This document shows, piece after piece, positions 17,761 through 25,991 of a stretch of 64,000 bases of DNA. The DNA comes from Emticicia agri. GTDB taxonomy: Bacteria > Bacteroidota > Bacteroidia > Cytophagales > Spirosomataceae. The notes beneath the pieces are model-generated. The model saw only the letters and a program-made list of their open reading frames with translations, made no database searches and was not told the DNA's origin. Numbering within the stretch: the stretch's first letter is position 1; the number at the start of each line of letters is the position of its first letter. The DNA lies in the NCBI GenBank assembly GCA_945860265.1, contig CAMAQF010000003.1, positions 28,470 through 92,469 of the forward strand, in the 5' to 3' direction. The position numbers and the translations under genes are program-made.

Positions 17761-18303
17761 TTAATGGTTTAGACAAATTATCTTTAATAATTCTTGCCCA
17801 GCCTCCTCAATATTTCCATTATTCAAAATAACATATTTATGATCGAATTTCTGGATTTCTAAATTTCTCAAAATGCGTTTTCCAATTTCGTCTTGTGTTT
17901 CTCGATTTCGATTGGATAACCTAGATTTGATTATTGAGGGATCAGCATCAATAAGAATGTCAATCAATAATGGTATTTTAGATTTTGCCATAGGAATATA
18001 TTCTCTTGACCCATTGATGACCACATTAAAACCGGCATTTAACCAATTAATTACCTCAATTCCAATGCCGTAGAAATTTCCGTGACTTTCCCAGTCTAAT
18101 GCGAAAAGACCAGTTTCTTTTCTGATTTTAAAATCAGTTTTTGAAAGTTCAATGTGATTTTCGCCTCCAGAAAAGGCATCTCGTGTGATGTATCGGTGGG
18201 CAAACAGAACCTTTTCCCCAGCGATTATCTTATTTTTTACGAAATTTAAAAGTGTATCTTTTCCTACACCAGAGGCCCCAACTACATAAAATAATGTTCC
18301 CAT
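17761..18303 (-). CDS. phnN: Ribose 1,5-bisphosphate phosphokinase PhnN
   Basis: This 180-residue cytoplasmic kinase converts ribose 1,5-bisphosphate to PRPP in the last step of the C-P lyase pathway. It shows the P-loop GASGVGKDT (residues 9-17). It also has the PhnN-specific stretches FAHRYITRDAFSGGENHIELS and GIGIEVINWLNAGFNVVINGSR, which align well with E. coli PhnN as recalled. It is the last gene of a leftward three-gene operon with a 2-bp gap to the kinase-like gene before it. Its presence implies that the pathway still delivers a 1,5-bisphosphate. Confidence 0.92.
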   Translation of the reverse strand: MGTLFYVVGASGVGKDTLLNFVKNKIIAGEKVLFAHRYITRDAFSGGENHIELSKTDFKIRKETGLFALDWESHGNFYGIGIEVINWLNAGFNVVINGSREYIPMAKSKIPLLIDILIDADPSIIKSRLSNRNRETQDEIGKRILRNLEIQKFDHKYVILNNGNIEEAGQELLKIICLNH

Positions 18304-18305
18304 GA

Positions 18306-19091
18306 TTATAATTCTAAGGAGTTTATTAACAAATCATGCGAATTATTTTCAAATGATTCTTTTATAACAAAATGAGTTTTATCAACTGCCTTCATTATCG
18401 CCAATCTAAAATTATCCTTTTTATAAAAATGAAAAAGCAAAAAAAGTGAAAGAAACAAATCACCGGTTCCACCATACATTTTAGGTATTTTGGATAATGA
18501 ATAATTGAAATTATCTATCCCATTTACCAATACTCCAATTCTGTTCGGATCCATTTCCATACTTTTTAAAACCAGTGTTGGCTTCGGGAAAAGTAATTTG
18601 AACTTATCTAAGATATTTACAGAAGAAACCAGATGAGGATCAATATTTTGCGTAAAATATTGAATCTCAGTAAAATTTGGAAATACAAAATCAGCTATTT
18701 GGATAATCGAAGGCCATTTTTCTATTATGTTTTCACTAACATATAATTTGCCATTATCACCAGAAACTGGATCTACAATAATAGTTTTTATGATACTTTT
18801 GTATTTCTCTAAGTAATTCAGTATGATTTCGGCCTGATTCTCGTGGCCTAAATACCCGATGTAAACTATCAATTTTAATTCCCGATATTCTGCCAATTCA
18901 AAGGAACTTTTCAATAATTCTTCAAAGGGATATTCTATTTTCTTTACCAAGTTCATATTTGTCAAGCCATTCAGGAGTAAAGTTGGAACAGGTAAAATTC
19001 TATCTCCCAAAATGCTGATAAATGTTTTCAAACTGGCAGTGCCATGAACCGCAAAACTACTAATTGCCAGCGTACATAAATTGTTTTTCAT
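18306..19091 (-). CDS. Pyridoxal kinase-like protein (PdxK/PdxY, ribokinase fold)
   Basis: This 261-residue protein has the PdxK/PdxY organisation. The N-terminal SSFAVHGTASLK resembles the S.V.G.VGN opening of PdxY. GYLGHENQAEIILNYLEKYK matches the GYLG segment, and TIIVDPVSGDNGKLYVSE matches DPVMGD.G.LY. The anion-hole motif GGTGDLFLSLF carries the catalytic aspartate (about 221). It overlaps the EEP gene by 4 bp and precedes phnN by 2 bp. A PLP-salvage kinase has no obvious role in C-P lyase chemistry. It may support a PLP-dependent aminotransferase encoded elsewhere, or have changed substrate. Confidence 0.75.
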   Translation of the reverse strand: MKNNLCTLAISSFAVHGTASLKTFISILGDRILPVPTLLLNGLTNMNLVKKIEYPFEELLKSSFELAEYRELKLIVYIGYLGHENQAEIILNYLEKYKSIIKTIIVDPVSGDNGKLYVSENIIEKWPSIIQIADFVFPNFTEIQYFTQNIDPHLVSSVNILDKFKLLFPKPTLVLKSMEMDPNRIGVLVNGIDNFNYSLSKIPKMYGGTGDLFLSLFLLFHFYKKDNFRLAIMKAVDKTHFVIKESFENNSHDLLINSLEL

Positions 19092-19882
19092 TTAGTATTT
19101 ATTTGTAGTTTTGCCATTATTCCGAAATGGTCGCTTGGATATTGATTATTAATCGGATTTTTTTGATTTAAAACTGTTTTAACTTCCATAATTTCGATGT
19201 CTGCATTTTCAAGGTATTTTTTAGCGGTAAATAAATAATCCACATTTAATTTTTGGCCTTTTTCAAAAGGTTCAACCAAGCTGCTTCGCTCGACAAAATT
19301 ATCAAAAGTAGAAAAAAGGTCAATAAAGTAAGCTTTTGAAATCAACCTACTTATTTCTTCTGAGTCTGGTAAAGCATTTAAATCACCTCCTATGATAAAC
19401 AAATCCGCTTTATTTTGAATTTGTCCAATAATAAAATCTATTTGGTTCAATCGATGATTTTCTTTTGTATCGATATGTGTTAAATGCACATTTATTATTT
19501 GAAGTTTCTGGCTATTAGGAAGTTTAATTGTAAGTTTTTGTAGCATTCTTTCCTCATCACCCGGCATATATGGAAGTAAACAGAAATCACTTTTTTCTAT
19601 TTCAAATTTGCTTAAAACCCCTAATCCAGATTCTGAATTGACATATTCATTCAAAAATAGCCGTTCTTTCTTTCTAGCTGAAACATAACTTTGATACATT
19701 TCTAATTGCTCTCCCAAATACCTAAGCGTTGAAACATCCTTTGAACCACAGTAAAAACATTCTTGACATAAAACAACATCTGGATTCAATTTCAACAATT
19801 CCTCGGCTAAGTATTTAATTCTTGGAAAATAATCACCTTCACATTTCCAAGTATTTATTGTTATTACGCTTATTTTTTGCAC
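19088..19882 (-). CDS. Endonuclease/exonuclease/phosphatase (EEP) family hydrolase
   Basis: This 264-residue protein has the full EEP metallo-hydrolase motif set: ITINTWKCEG (about 7-16), QE in LCQECFYCG (about 39-47), NVHLTH (about 130-135), GGDLNALPDS (about 164-173) and the terminal PSDHFGIMA (about 249-257). It has no signal peptide, so it acts in the cytoplasm. As first gene of the operon with a PdxK-like kinase and phnN it is probably part of phosphonate catabolism, perhaps as a phosphodiesterase or phosphatase. That assignment is inferred only from context; EEP proteins act on nucleic acids, lipids and small phosphodiesters. Confidence 0.8.
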   Translation of the reverse strand: MQKISVITINTWKCEGDYFPRIKYLAEELLKLNPDVVLCQECFYCGSKDVSTLRYLGEQLEMYQSYVSARKKERLFLNEYVNSESGLGVLSKFEIEKSDFCLLPYMPGDEERMLQKLTIKLPNSQKLQIINVHLTHIDTKENHRLNQIDFIIGQIQNKADLFIIGGDLNALPDSEEISRLISKAYFIDLFSTFDNFVERSSLVEPFEKGQKLNVDYLFTAKKYLENADIEIMEVKTVLNQKNPINNQYPSDHFGIMAKLQINTK

Positions 19883-20006
19883 AAGCTCTCAATTTTGTAA
19901 TGTACTAAACCCAAAACTAAACAACTAAGATTTCGTTAATTGAATCTTAATGTTTTCATATCATTAAACTTTTGTTAAATGTCCAGAGGTAATCTTATGT
20001 TAATTG

Positions 20007-20024
20007 TTTCATAACCTTTACATA
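20007..20024. promoter_or_regulatory. Pho-box-like direct repeat between divergent phosphonate operons
   Basis: TTTCATA (20007-20013) and TTACATA (20018-20024) are 7-bp direct repeats separated by 4 bp, i.e. 11-bp periodicity. This is the layout of a PhoB half-site pair (the E. coli CTGTCAT-N4-CTGTCAT type). They lie in the 241-bp gap between the leftward EEP-phnN operon and the rightward phn operon, 100 bp before phnG. The call rests on layout and partial sequence match only. Confidence 0.35.
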
Positions 20025-20123
20025 ATTATAATAGTGTAATTTTATTTTTTATAAAAATCTTAAATTTTTGATAATCGCTCATTTTAATTATCAAGTTTTG
20101 GTATTAAAAACTAATCTAAAAAA

Positions 20124-20540
20124 TTGAATCAAGATTATATTTTGTGTGAATGTTCCCTTTCTGCTCTTGAAAATTTTGTAACTGAATTAGAAAAATATTT
20201 TAATGTAGTAGTTGCAAAAACTCCTTCAATTTGCATGACCATGGTCAAAGCAGAAGATTCTGTGGAATCTCAGACTTTTTATTTGGGAGAAGCTCTTACA
20301 ACTGAATGTCAACTTTTGGTGAATGATAAGATTGGCTATGGAATTTGTATTGGTGATGAACCAGTCAGAGCATATTGTATCGCTTTTTTTGATGCAATTA
20401 CTGACATTGAAAATGAGTTTCTACCACAAATTAATCAGTTTTTAAAAGAACAATTGGCCGCTATCGAATTATCTCAAAAAATTGAGCATAACCATATTTT
20501 AAGAACAAAAGTTGATTTTAAAATTATGGAACAAGACTAA
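20124..20540 (+). CDS. phnG: C-P lyase core subunit PhnG
   Basis: This 138-residue protein begins at a TTG codon (20124); no in-frame ATG gives a full N-terminus. PhnG is a structural subunit of the PhnGHIJ core complex and helps the nucleosidase step that attaches ribose to the phosphonate. The segment GEALTTECQLLVNDKIGYGICIGDEPVRAYCIAFFDA corresponds to the conserved PhnG ending (GxGxxxGDxPxRAxxxAxxDA). Slightly shorter than the 150-residue E. coli protein. It is the first gene of the rightward operon and ends 7 bp before phnH. Confidence 0.88.
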   Translation: MNQDYILCECSLSALENFVTELEKYFNVVVAKTPSICMTMVKAEDSVESQTFYLGEALTTECQLLVNDKIGYGICIGDEPVRAYCIAFFDAITDIENEFLPQINQFLKEQLAAIELSQKIEHNHILRTKVDFKIMEQD

Positions 20541-20547
20541 TCTAGAA

Positions 20548-21144
20548 ATGAAAAAAGAAATATGCTTTGAGGAAGTATTTGATGCACAAGAACAATTCAG
20601 AATCGTTTTAGATGCCATGGCTCATCCAGGCATAATTTATCATCTTAAAGATTTTGACTTCGAAGCACCACCCTACCTTTCAAATGCTTCTGCCGTGATT
20701 GCCTTTGCCTTATTAAATTCCGATGTTTCTTTTCATGCCATCGGCGACGCTCATATTAGCGATTATTTAGCCTTAAATACTGGGGCAGTAGAAGAGACTT
20801 TTGAAAAGGCCGATTTTGTATTTATCAATGGAAACAATAACGCCGATGTCTTATTTAAATTGAAATATGGAAATTTGTCCTATCCAGAAGATTCTGCAAC
20901 TGTATTAATTGACGTAGAAGAAATAAGTAAATTTCACTTGGATGGAATCACAGAAATTATTTTCAGAGGACCAGGGGTAGAATTTGAAAACAAGGTATTC
21001 TTTCGGGGCTTAAATAGCGAAATTTTGGAAACGGTCAAAGAAATAAATTTTGAGTTTCCCTTGGGTATCGACTTGATTTTTTGTGATAAAAACAATCAAA
21101 TTGTGGGCTTACCAAGATCCAATAATTTTGATTATAAAGTTTAA
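20548..21144 (+). CDS. phnH: C-P lyase core subunit PhnH
   Basis: The ATG at 20548 gives a 198-residue product, close to the 194 of E. coli PhnH. An upstream in-frame ATG would overlap phnG. The N-terminus FDAQEQFRIVLDAMAHPG is the family signature (xxxxxxFRxxxxAMxxPG). DSATVLIDVEE and FRGPGVEFEN (RGPGI-like) follow in the expected order. PhnH is a PLP-transferase-like fold without cofactor that binds the core through PhnI/PhnJ. The phnG-phnH-phnI order is as in enteric operons. Confidence 0.9.
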   Translation: MKKEICFEEVFDAQEQFRIVLDAMAHPGIIYHLKDFDFEAPPYLSNASAVIAFALLNSDVSFHAIGDAHISDYLALNTGAVEETFEKADFVFINGNNNADVLFKLKYGNLSYPEDSATVLIDVEEISKFHLDGITEIIFRGPGVEFENKVFFRGLNSEILETVKEINFEFPLGIDLIFCDKNNQIVGLPRSNNFDYKV

Positions 21145-21180
21145 AATTGCTTAACTAATCCTTAAAAATAAAATTAAAAA

Positions 21181-22278
21181 ATGGGATATGTAGCTGTAAA
21201 AGGAGGATCTGACGCCATCGAAAACTCACTAGAATTGGTGGAGTTTTATCGAATAAGGAACTCAATAACTCCAATCGAAATTGAGCAAATTAAATCCCAG
21301 TTACGATTGGCGGTGGATAAAGTGATGGGTGAAGGTGGACTTTTTACGCCTGAATATGCCGCTATTGCCCTTAAACAGGCCGAAGGAGAAGTTTTTGAGG
21401 CAGCTTTTATTTTGCGAGCTTTTCGCACGACACTCCAACGCAGATATTATTCAGAGTCAATTAATACGCGTGAAATGTTTGTGAAAAGGAAAATTTCTGC
21501 CTCGTTTAGAGAGATTCCTGGCGGGCAAATTTTGGGACCTACTCGTGACTATTCACAGAGAATTATGGATACCAAAAAGGCATCGGAAAGTACAGCTGAT
21601 ATTCAAAATTTCTTGCAACAGTTTGAGTCGAAAATTGACAATAATACCTTAAAAAGTATAAAAACGTACGCAAAAGTAATAGACTTACTCAGAGAGCAAG
21701 GATTGTTGAAACCTATCGACAAAAAAGAAAATAAACAACTATTGGACATTACAAGGGAAGCAATCAAATTTCCTGCCGCACGTTCTGCGAGGTTACAAAT
21801 GTTGGCTCGAGCTGAGACGGGTGGACTCATGGCTATGGGATATGCCAGTATGCGAGGTTTTGGTTCGGTACATCCTACGGTTGGGGAATTGCGATACGGC
21901 TCGGTACCAGTGACTGTAAAAGACCCTTCTGGAAAACTCAGATATATTGGTAAAATTGAGGTTACGGAGGCCGAAATGATAAACGGAACATCTTCCAATA
22001 AAAAATCTGAGGCTGCCTTATACACCATTGGTTACGGTTTATGCTTTGGACAAAATGATACCAAAGCGATTTGCATGGGGATATTAGATACCACGATGCG
22101 TAACCCCGATTCCAATCAGCCTGCTAATGATCAAGAGTTTGTGTTGTATCATACCGAAGGCATTGAGTCAATGGGTTTTACAAACCATTTAAAACTGCCG
22201 CATTACGTAACTTTTCAAAGTAGTTTGAAAAACGTTAGAGAAGAAGTAGAGCGTAAAAAGGAAGTGGCCACCGTTTAA
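21181..22278 (+). CDS. phnI: C-P lyase core subunit / nucleosidase PhnI
   Basis: This 365-residue protein resembles E. coli PhnI along its length: GYVAVKGGSDAIENS at the start, ALKQAEGEVFEAAFILRAFRTTLQR, PGGQILGPTRDYSQR, RSARLQMLARAETGGLMAMGY and NHLKLPHYVTFQ near the end. With G, H and L, PhnI exchanges the adenine of ATP for phosphonate to give ribose-5-triphosphate phosphonate. The two histidines of HLKLPH, which I recall as metal ligands near the active site, are retained. Thus the ribosylation part of the machine looks intact even though PhnJ does not. Confidence 0.93.
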   Translation: MGYVAVKGGSDAIENSLELVEFYRIRNSITPIEIEQIKSQLRLAVDKVMGEGGLFTPEYAAIALKQAEGEVFEAAFILRAFRTTLQRRYYSESINTREMFVKRKISASFREIPGGQILGPTRDYSQRIMDTKKASESTADIQNFLQQFESKIDNNTLKSIKTYAKVIDLLREQGLLKPIDKKENKQLLDITREAIKFPAARSARLQMLARAETGGLMAMGYASMRGFGSVHPTVGELRYGSVPVTVKDPSGKLRYIGKIEVTEAEMINGTSSNKKSEAALYTIGYGLCFGQNDTKAICMGILDTTMRNPDSNQPANDQEFVLYHTEGIESMGFTNHLKLPHYVTFQSSLKNVREEVERKKEVATV

Positions 22279-22289
22279 TTTAATGAAAA

Positions 22290-23186
22290 ATGGTAGAAAA
22301 TAACAAATACATCAATAAGTACAATTTTGCTTTTATAGACGAATCCACTAAAAAGGAAATCAGGAGAAAATTGCTAAAAGCGGTGGCTATTCCTGGTTAT
22401 CAAGTGCCATATTCATCGCCCGAAATGCCCATTGCACGTGGTTGGGGAACGGGAGGATTACACGTAACTTTGGCAATTATCGGCAAAAAAGATATTTTTA
22501 AAATAATAGATCAAGGCAGTGATGCTTCGGTGAATGCGTGCAATTTGCGAAATTTTGTTCAGTCGATGACGGGCGTAAAAACCACTTTTGATACTTCGGA
22601 AGCTACGATTATACAAACAAGACACCGAATAACGGAAGAAGAGCTAAATGAAAATCAAATTTTTGTTTATCAAGTTCCTCAGCCTGAGCCTTTGCGGTCC
22701 GTTGAAAGATACGAAAACAAAACCCGTCAAATGCATGGCGAGGCAAATTATGCCAAAATGTGGGTTGCACTTTATGAACAGTTTGTAAGTCACGGCGATA
22801 TCATGTTGGGAGCGGGCTATCCAGTCAAAGTAAATAATCGATACATTATGGCTCCTTCGCCGATTCCCAGATGGGATATTCCTAACCTAAATCTGTCAAA
22901 AGCATTGCATTTGTTTGGAGCTGGTCGTGAAAAAAGGTTGTACGCTATTCCTCCTTTCACAAAGGTAGAACCCCTTGAATTTGATGATATTAAGTTTCAT
23001 ATCGAAGATTTTAAAGGCAGTGCTTGTTCAAAAACAGGTTATAAAAAGGCATTTTTAGATGAAATGTATTACGATGACGGTAGCACTAATTTTGTCATAA
23101 ATGATAGTAATTTTTTGGATAAATTATCTGAAAAAGAACAACCTACTCAGCACGAAAATAAATATATCAATCAGATAGCAGAATGA
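22290..23186 (+). CDS. phnJ: PhnJ-family C-P lyase subunit lacking most Fe-S/radical cysteines
   Basis: This 298-residue protein matches PhnJ closely through residue about 240: KAVAIPGYQVPY including the glycine proposed to carry a radical, ARGWGTGGLHVTL, DQGSD, TIIQTRHRI, YPVKVNNRYIMAPSPIPRWD, LHLFGAGREKRLYAIPPFTKVEPLEFDD. In E. coli PhnJ the tail has Cys241-x2-Cys244, Cys266 (4Fe-4S ligands) and Cys272 (thiyl radical). Here the aligned tail reads ACSKTG then NFVINDSNFL: only Cys246 remains, with Thr249, Ile270 and Leu276 at the other three positions. The frame is continuous on both sides. It overlaps phnK by 4 bp. Function in C-P cleavage is therefore doubtful or altered. Confidence 0.93.
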   Translation: MVENNKYINKYNFAFIDESTKKEIRRKLLKAVAIPGYQVPYSSPEMPIARGWGTGGLHVTLAIIGKKDIFKIIDQGSDASVNACNLRNFVQSMTGVKTTFDTSEATIIQTRHRITEEELNENQIFVYQVPQPEPLRSVERYENKTRQMHGEANYAKMWVALYEQFVSHGDIMLGAGYPVKVNNRYIMAPSPIPRWDIPNLNLSKALHLFGAGREKRLYAIPPFTKVEPLEFDDIKFHIEDFKGSACSKTGYKKAFLDEMYYDDGSTNFVINDSNFLDKLSEKEQPTQHENKYINQIAE

Positions 23187-24031
23187 GTAATACGGAAGAC
23201 AATTGGTTATTGAAAGTTAATAATTTGACCAAAATATACGGCGATTATACTGAAAATTCTATTAAAAATACGGGCCCTAAATTCAACTCAAATATTTGCC
23301 CAGAAACAGGAAGTATTGTGGCTTGTGCGGATATCAATTTTGAACTATATCCTGGTGAGGTTTTAGGAATTGTGGGGGAATCGGGCTCTGGCAAAAGTAC
23401 AGTCGTGAAATTGCTCTATTTCGATATGGAGCAAAGCTTGGGTTCCGCATTTTTAAAGCCGCACCTCGATGGTTTATCTAATATTTTGGAAGAGTCTAAT
23501 CAGAAAAAACGTTGGATTCGTAACTATTTGATGGGAATGGTCTATCAAAACCCTCGCGATGGACTCAATTTTAAGTTTTCTTCGGGTGGAAACATCGCTG
23601 AAAAACTGATTATGGGGGGCAATTTTCACGTCGGTAATATTCGTAATCGTGCCACAGATTTATTGGAAAAAACCGAAGTTCCTGTTTTAAGAATGGATGA
23701 TAAACCAGCCTCATTTTCAGGTGGTATGCAACAAAGGGTACAAATTTCAAAAGCCATTGCCAATAACCCGCCCTTGCTTTTTTTGGACGAAGTTACGACT
23801 GGATTAGACGTTTCGGTGCAGGCAAAAGTATTGGATTTAATTCGGGAATTACAACAAGATTTGGGCATTGCCATGATCGTGGTTTCGCACGATTTGTCCG
23901 TGATCAGAATGCTAACGGATAGAACAATAGTGATGAAAAACGGCAGAATAGTTGAACGGGGGCTTACCGACCAAATTTTGCAAGATCCTCAACATAAATA
24001 TTCTCAACTTTTGGTTAGCTCACTTTTATAA
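23183..24031 (+). CDS. phnK: C-P lyase-associated ABC ATPase PhnK
   Basis: This 282-residue ABC-type ATPase binds the C-P lyase core rather than a membrane permease. It shows Walker A GESGSGKST (about 70), Q-loop YQNPRDGLNF, signature SFSGGMQQRVQ, Walker B LLFLDEVTTGLD and switch histidine VVSHDL. FELYPGEVLGIVGES and the closing HKYSQLLVSSLL are PhnK-like. Between the first strand and FELYPGE lies an insertion of about 25 residues containing CPETGSIVAC. From memory, non-enteric PhnK proteins carry a CPxCG-type element there; here the second cysteine is Thr. It is about 30 residues longer than E. coli PhnK. Confidence 0.9.
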   Translation: MSNTEDNWLLKVNNLTKIYGDYTENSIKNTGPKFNSNICPETGSIVACADINFELYPGEVLGIVGESGSGKSTVVKLLYFDMEQSLGSAFLKPHLDGLSNILEESNQKKRWIRNYLMGMVYQNPRDGLNFKFSSGGNIAEKLIMGGNFHVGNIRNRATDLLEKTEVPVLRMDDKPASFSGGMQQRVQISKAIANNPPLLFLDEVTTGLDVSVQAKVLDLIRELQQDLGIAMIVVSHDLSVIRMLTDRTIVMKNGRIVERGLTDQILQDPQHKYSQLLVSSLL

Positions 24032-24040
24032 TAACTGCAA

Positions 24041-24742
24041 ATGAATATTCTCGAAATAAACGACTTGAGCAAGGTTTTTAATCTTCATATTCTCAACAAT
24101 AAAAAGTTAGAAGCATTAAAGTCAATCAATTTAACTGTAGCAGAAGGAGAAATTATTGGTTTAACTGGCAAGTCTGGCTCGGGTAAATCGAGTTTGATGA
24201 AATGTATTTATCGCACCTATTTAGCCTCTGGGGGACAGATAAATTACAAATCTATCAATGGAATGGTGGATTTGGTAACTGCTTCTGACCATGAAGTAAT
24301 AGAATTACGCAAAAACGAAATTACCTATTGCTCCCAGTTTTTGAGTGTGATTCCAAGAGTTTCGGCCGTTGATGTCGTTTGTGAAAATTTATTCAAAGTA
24401 AATGCCGACAAAGAGGCTGCCCGCTACAAAGCCAAAGGAATGTTACAACAATTGGGTTTTCCGGCAGAACTTTGGGACGCTTTTCCCGTTACATTTTCAG
24501 GTGGTGAACAGCAGCGTATCAACGTAGCGAGGGCGATTATAACTTCTCCGAGATTTTTATTGATTGATGAACCAACTGCCTCTCTCGACCCAAAAACCAA
24601 AGATATTGTTGTTGATATGCTTTTGGATTTAAAGAAACACGGAACATCTATTCTCTGTATTTCACATGACGAATACACGATTGAAAAATTGGTTGACCGG
24701 AGAATAAACCTTCATTTGGGTGAAATTTTAAACTTAAATTAA
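24041..24742 (+). CDS. phnL: C-P lyase-associated ABC ATPase PhnL
   Basis: This 233-residue ATPase has Walker A GKSGSGKSS, the PhnL-like QFLSVIPRVSAVDVV, signature FSGGEQQRINVARAI, Walker B FLLIDEPTASLD and switch His CISHDE. PhnL belongs to the set (G, H, I, L) required for ribosylation of phosphonate in E. coli. It is 9 bp after phnK and 20 bp before phnM in the same operon. All nucleotide-binding motifs are intact. Confidence 0.92.
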   Translation: MNILEINDLSKVFNLHILNNKKLEALKSINLTVAEGEIIGLTGKSGSGKSSLMKCIYRTYLASGGQINYKSINGMVDLVTASDHEVIELRKNEITYCSQFLSVIPRVSAVDVVCENLFKVNADKEAARYKAKGMLQQLGFPAELWDAFPVTFSGGEQQRINVARAIITSPRFLLIDEPTASLDPKTKDIVVDMLLDLKKHGTSILCISHDEYTIEKLVDRRINLHLGEILNLN

Positions 24743-24762
24743 TTAATTAAATCTTTTTTTTT

Positions 24763-25947
24763 ATGAGTTCATTATTTATTAAAAATGCAAGAATCATTGA
24801 GCCTAAAAATGTAATTGAAAGAGGTCATTTAAGAATAAAAGAGGGAAAGATAGTGGATTTTGGAGATCTTTTAGCGGATGAAAATGAGCAAATTATTGAT
24901 GCCAAAGGTTCGATATTGATGCCTGGGATTATTGATATTCACACGGATGCCTTAGATGGAGAAATCATACCGAGACCCGGTGCAGATTTTCCGATAGAAA
25001 TTGCCTTCAGAGAATTGGAAAGAAAAATGAGTGGATGTGGTTTTACAACTGTTTACCATTCGATGCACTTAGGTTATCGTTCGGCAGAATATAATTCACG
25101 CAGTAAATATAAACGCAATGAAGTTTTTGAAACAATACATAATGCTTCCAAAGGAAATACATTAATTAATAATAAAATACACTTGCGTTTTGAACTGACA
25201 GGTGTGGAAGCCTACCAAGAATGCCTCGAATATATCGAAAAAGGATTTATTCAGATGCTTTCAATTATGGATCATACTCCTGGTCGTGGCCAACATACCA
25301 TAGAATGGTTTATGAAGATGGTTATGGCCAACGGAAAAACCGAAGAGCAAGCCCTTCAAGAACTTAATGAAAGGTTAAATCGACCGCTCATTGATGGGGA
25401 CGAACTGGAAAAAATGATCAATCTGGCAAAGGAAAAAGGATTAGCGGTCGCCTCACATGACGACCATACCATCGAAAAAGTGGATTATATGATCAAAATG
25501 GGGGTTGATATTTGTGAATTCCCGATTACAATGGAAGTGGCAAAATATGCAACTTCTCTTGGGCAATATGTTATTGGCGGAGCTTCAAACATTTTAAGGG
25601 GCGGCTCTCTTACCGGAAATTTGAATATGACCGACGCTGTTTTGGAAGGAGCAATCGACAGCTTGTGTTCAGATTACTACCCTTCAGCTATCATTCATTC
25701 AATTTTTAAATTACACCAAAAACATGGATTAGGCCTTTCCGAAGCTGTGAATTTAGCAACCTTAAATCCTGCCAAAGCCGTTGGAATTGATAGCGATACT
25801 GGCTCAATAGAAATAGGAAAAGATGCAGATTTGATCATAGTAAAACTAATTGATGGGCTACCGATGGTCACCCATACGATTGTAAAAGGAAAAATTGCAG
25901 TACAAACTCCTCAAGAAATAACTTATAATGAATTGAGTTATGCTTGA
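24763..25947 (+). CDS. phnM: Alpha-D-ribose 1-methylphosphonate 5-triphosphate diphosphatase PhnM
   Basis: This 394-residue amidohydrolase-fold enzyme removes pyrophosphate from the ribosylated phosphonate. Motifs are GIIDIHTDALDGEIIPRPG (metal-binding HxD, about 49-67), YHSMHLGY, LTGVEAYQE, SIMDHTPGRGQ, ASHDDHT (about 231-237), GASNILRGGSLTGNL and LCSDYYPSA. All expected PhnM stretches and metal ligands are visible. Length is near the 378 of E. coli. It overlaps or abuts the next gene depending on the start chosen there. Confidence 0.93.
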   Translation: MSSLFIKNARIIEPKNVIERGHLRIKEGKIVDFGDLLADENEQIIDAKGSILMPGIIDIHTDALDGEIIPRPGADFPIEIAFRELERKMSGCGFTTVYHSMHLGYRSAEYNSRSKYKRNEVFETIHNASKGNTLINNKIHLRFELTGVEAYQECLEYIEKGFIQMLSIMDHTPGRGQHTIEWFMKMVMANGKTEEQALQELNERLNRPLIDGDELEKMINLAKEKGLAVASHDDHTIEKVDYMIKMGVDICEFPITMEVAKYATSLGQYVIGGASNILRGGSLTGNLNMTDAVLEGAIDSLCSDYYPSAIIHSIFKLHQKHGLGLSEAVNLATLNPAKAVGIDSDTGSIEIGKDADLIIVKLIDGLPMVTHTIVKGKIAVQTPQEITYNELSYA

Positions 25948-25991
25948 TAAAGGATTGCTTTTTGTCTATTCTTGAGTTTTTACAGCGTAAT

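Noticed and set aside
23025..23117. Loss of PhnJ cysteines considered as a frameshift artefact
   Set aside because: Flanking residues (FLDE, DD, NFV, ND) align in the same frame before and after each lost cysteine, and each change needs more than one base.
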